49,270 bases of DNA from an uncultured Prevotellaceae bacterium (GTDB lineage Bacteria > Bacteroidota > Bacteroidia > Bacteroidales > Muribaculaceae), in contig ONIY01000019.1 in NCBI GenBank assembly GCA_900318065.1, positions 1 to 49,270 of the forward strand, in the 5' to 3' direction. Within the stretch, counting starts at the first letter, position 1, and each line of letters opens with the position of its first letter. Positions 48,907 to 49,270 of the stretch are shown here, one piece after another. A program made the position numbers and the translations under genes. The notes under the pieces were generated by a model. The model saw nothing but the letters and a program-made list of their open reading frames with translations. It ran no database searches and was not told the DNA's origin.

Positions 48907-48963
48907 ATTCCTATCCATTCCTATCCATTCCTATCCACTCCTATCCACTCCTATCCGCTCCCA
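48907..48963 (+). repeat. 10-bp TCCTATCCAT/C tandem array
   Basis: About six units of the family seen before uvrC and at 41.6 kb, here upstream of the probable rRNA leader. The rest of 48749-49050 holds no gene that I can support. Confidence 0.88.
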
Positions 48964-49051
48964 TCTGGATGGTCAAAACCGCCACTAAACTGTTCTAAAC
49001 GGTGGAAATCTCAAAAAAACCGCTTTTTTTTGAAAAAAAGTCGCTGAAATA

Positions 49052-49083
49052 TTTGCACAGTCCAAGGAGCGGTTGTAATTTTG
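49052..49083 (+). promoter_or_regulatory. Strong promoter at the right edge (probable rRNA operon)
   Basis: TTTG (49052-49055), 20 bp, TAATTTTG (49076-49083), a full consensus match. An A/T-rich stretch with long A and T runs lies just upstream (49012-49040), like an UP element. Confidence 0.6.
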
Positions 49084-49089
49084 CATCGC

Positions 49090-49270
49090 TTTTCGGCTCA
49101 CGAGGACCTGTTCCGAGTTGAGCGGTTTTTTTGACGCCTTACTGAAAAGGCGTCGCGGGGCCGGGAGGCGCGAGATCATTGAGATGTTTGCGGTGAGGAA
49201 ATTGACAAGCAGGTGAGAGACAAGGAAAGGTGATTCCGCGGATCTCCGGTCAAGATTCCGATAGTGACAG
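49090..49270 (+). ncRNA. Probable 5' leader of an rRNA operon, with an attenuator-like hairpin
   Basis: After the promoter, GCTCA (49096-49100) pairs with TGAGC (49119-49123) around a smaller GGA/TCC stem and is followed by GGTTTTTTT, a terminator-like structure. GACGCCTT (49133-49140) then pairs with AAGGCGTC (49147-49154). The following GATCATTGAGATG and GACAAGCAGGTGAGAGACAAG resemble the leader that precedes 16S rRNA in Bacteroidales. No rRNA gene sequence lies inside the window, so this rests on resemblance and context. Confidence 0.45.

Noticed and set aside
48820-49047. A 75-codon frame near the right edge
   Set aside because: Most of it translates the TCCTATCCAT repeat; no recognisable protein features.
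1-49270. tRNA genes, insertion sequences, known riboswitches
   Set aside because: I looked for T-loop-like GGTTCGA motifs, transposase motifs with inverted ends, and familiar TPP, cobalamin or SAM riboswitch cores, and saw none that hold up. A tRNAscan, ISfinder and Rfam run would settle this.

Overview
The window looks like chromosomal DNA from a gut-type Bacteroidales bacterium (Muribaculaceae- or Prevotellaceae-like; the sequence alone does not settle the family). The evidence is a SusC/SusD pair with a third lipoprotein, two C10 (streptopain/PrtT-type) proteases with dockerin-like tails, LytS/LytTR signalling, near absence of Shine-Dalgarno sites, and many promoters of the Bacteroidota type (TTTG or TTG, 19-20 bp, TAnnTTTG). 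I see no tRNA, transposase, integrase or CRISPR array. Two parS-like sites (one perfect) beside mnmG/apt/uvrC, and a probable rRNA-operon leader at the right edge, suggest an origin-proximal segment whose right end stops at an rRNA repeat.

Layout. 1-7.6 kb: threonine/serine exporter, acyl-CoA ligase, the rsmA-mgtE pair, a UPF0104-type membrane protein and a small membrane protein. 7.8-16.6 kb: secreted C10 protease, then a SusC-SusD-lipoprotein nutrient-uptake operon whose susC is frameshifted by an exact 52-bp tandem duplication. 16.9-19.1 kb: an isolated two-gene minus-strand unit encoding a phage-capsid-like (SU10/DUF5309-type) protein with an added N-terminal membrane segment, and a small acidic partner. 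19.3-24.2 kb: ybeY-mnmG-apt-uvrC. 24.5-27.6 kb: two GT4 glycosyltransferases around a hexapeptide acyltransferase. 27.8-29.7 kb: radical SAM protein and YgjP-like metallopeptidase. 29.8-38.9 kb: second C10 protease, O-methyltransferase, aroQ, a lipoprotein with a structured leader, LD-carboxypeptidase, nadK, pdxJ and a small membrane protein. 39.3-43.7 kb: ExbB-ExbD-TonB-like energy module and a LytTR regulator/kinase pair. 44-48.7 kb: TPR membrane protein, pyrH, C1 aminopeptidase and a polytopic membrane protein.

The genes join extracellular protein and glycan use (two C10 proteases, SusCD, TonB/ExbBD, aminopeptidase C) with surface-glycan synthesis and housekeeping RNA, DNA and cofactor functions.

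The least expected features lie outside the familiar genes. The intergenic regions carry many short tandem repeats from about a dozen families (GATCGGGG, CTCGAATG, CCTATCCATT, TTCCACG, GGACAAA, CTTAACACTT and others) plus a 13-bp palindrome GCGCCGCAGGCGC found 11 times (one copy with a mismatch). They show a consistent polarity: purine-rich versions follow stop codons and pyrimidine-rich versions precede start codons, and three loci share the same module order. With the capsid-like gene pair, the structured leader before the lipoprotein at 35189, and the susC duplication, these are the best candidates for undescribed biology here.
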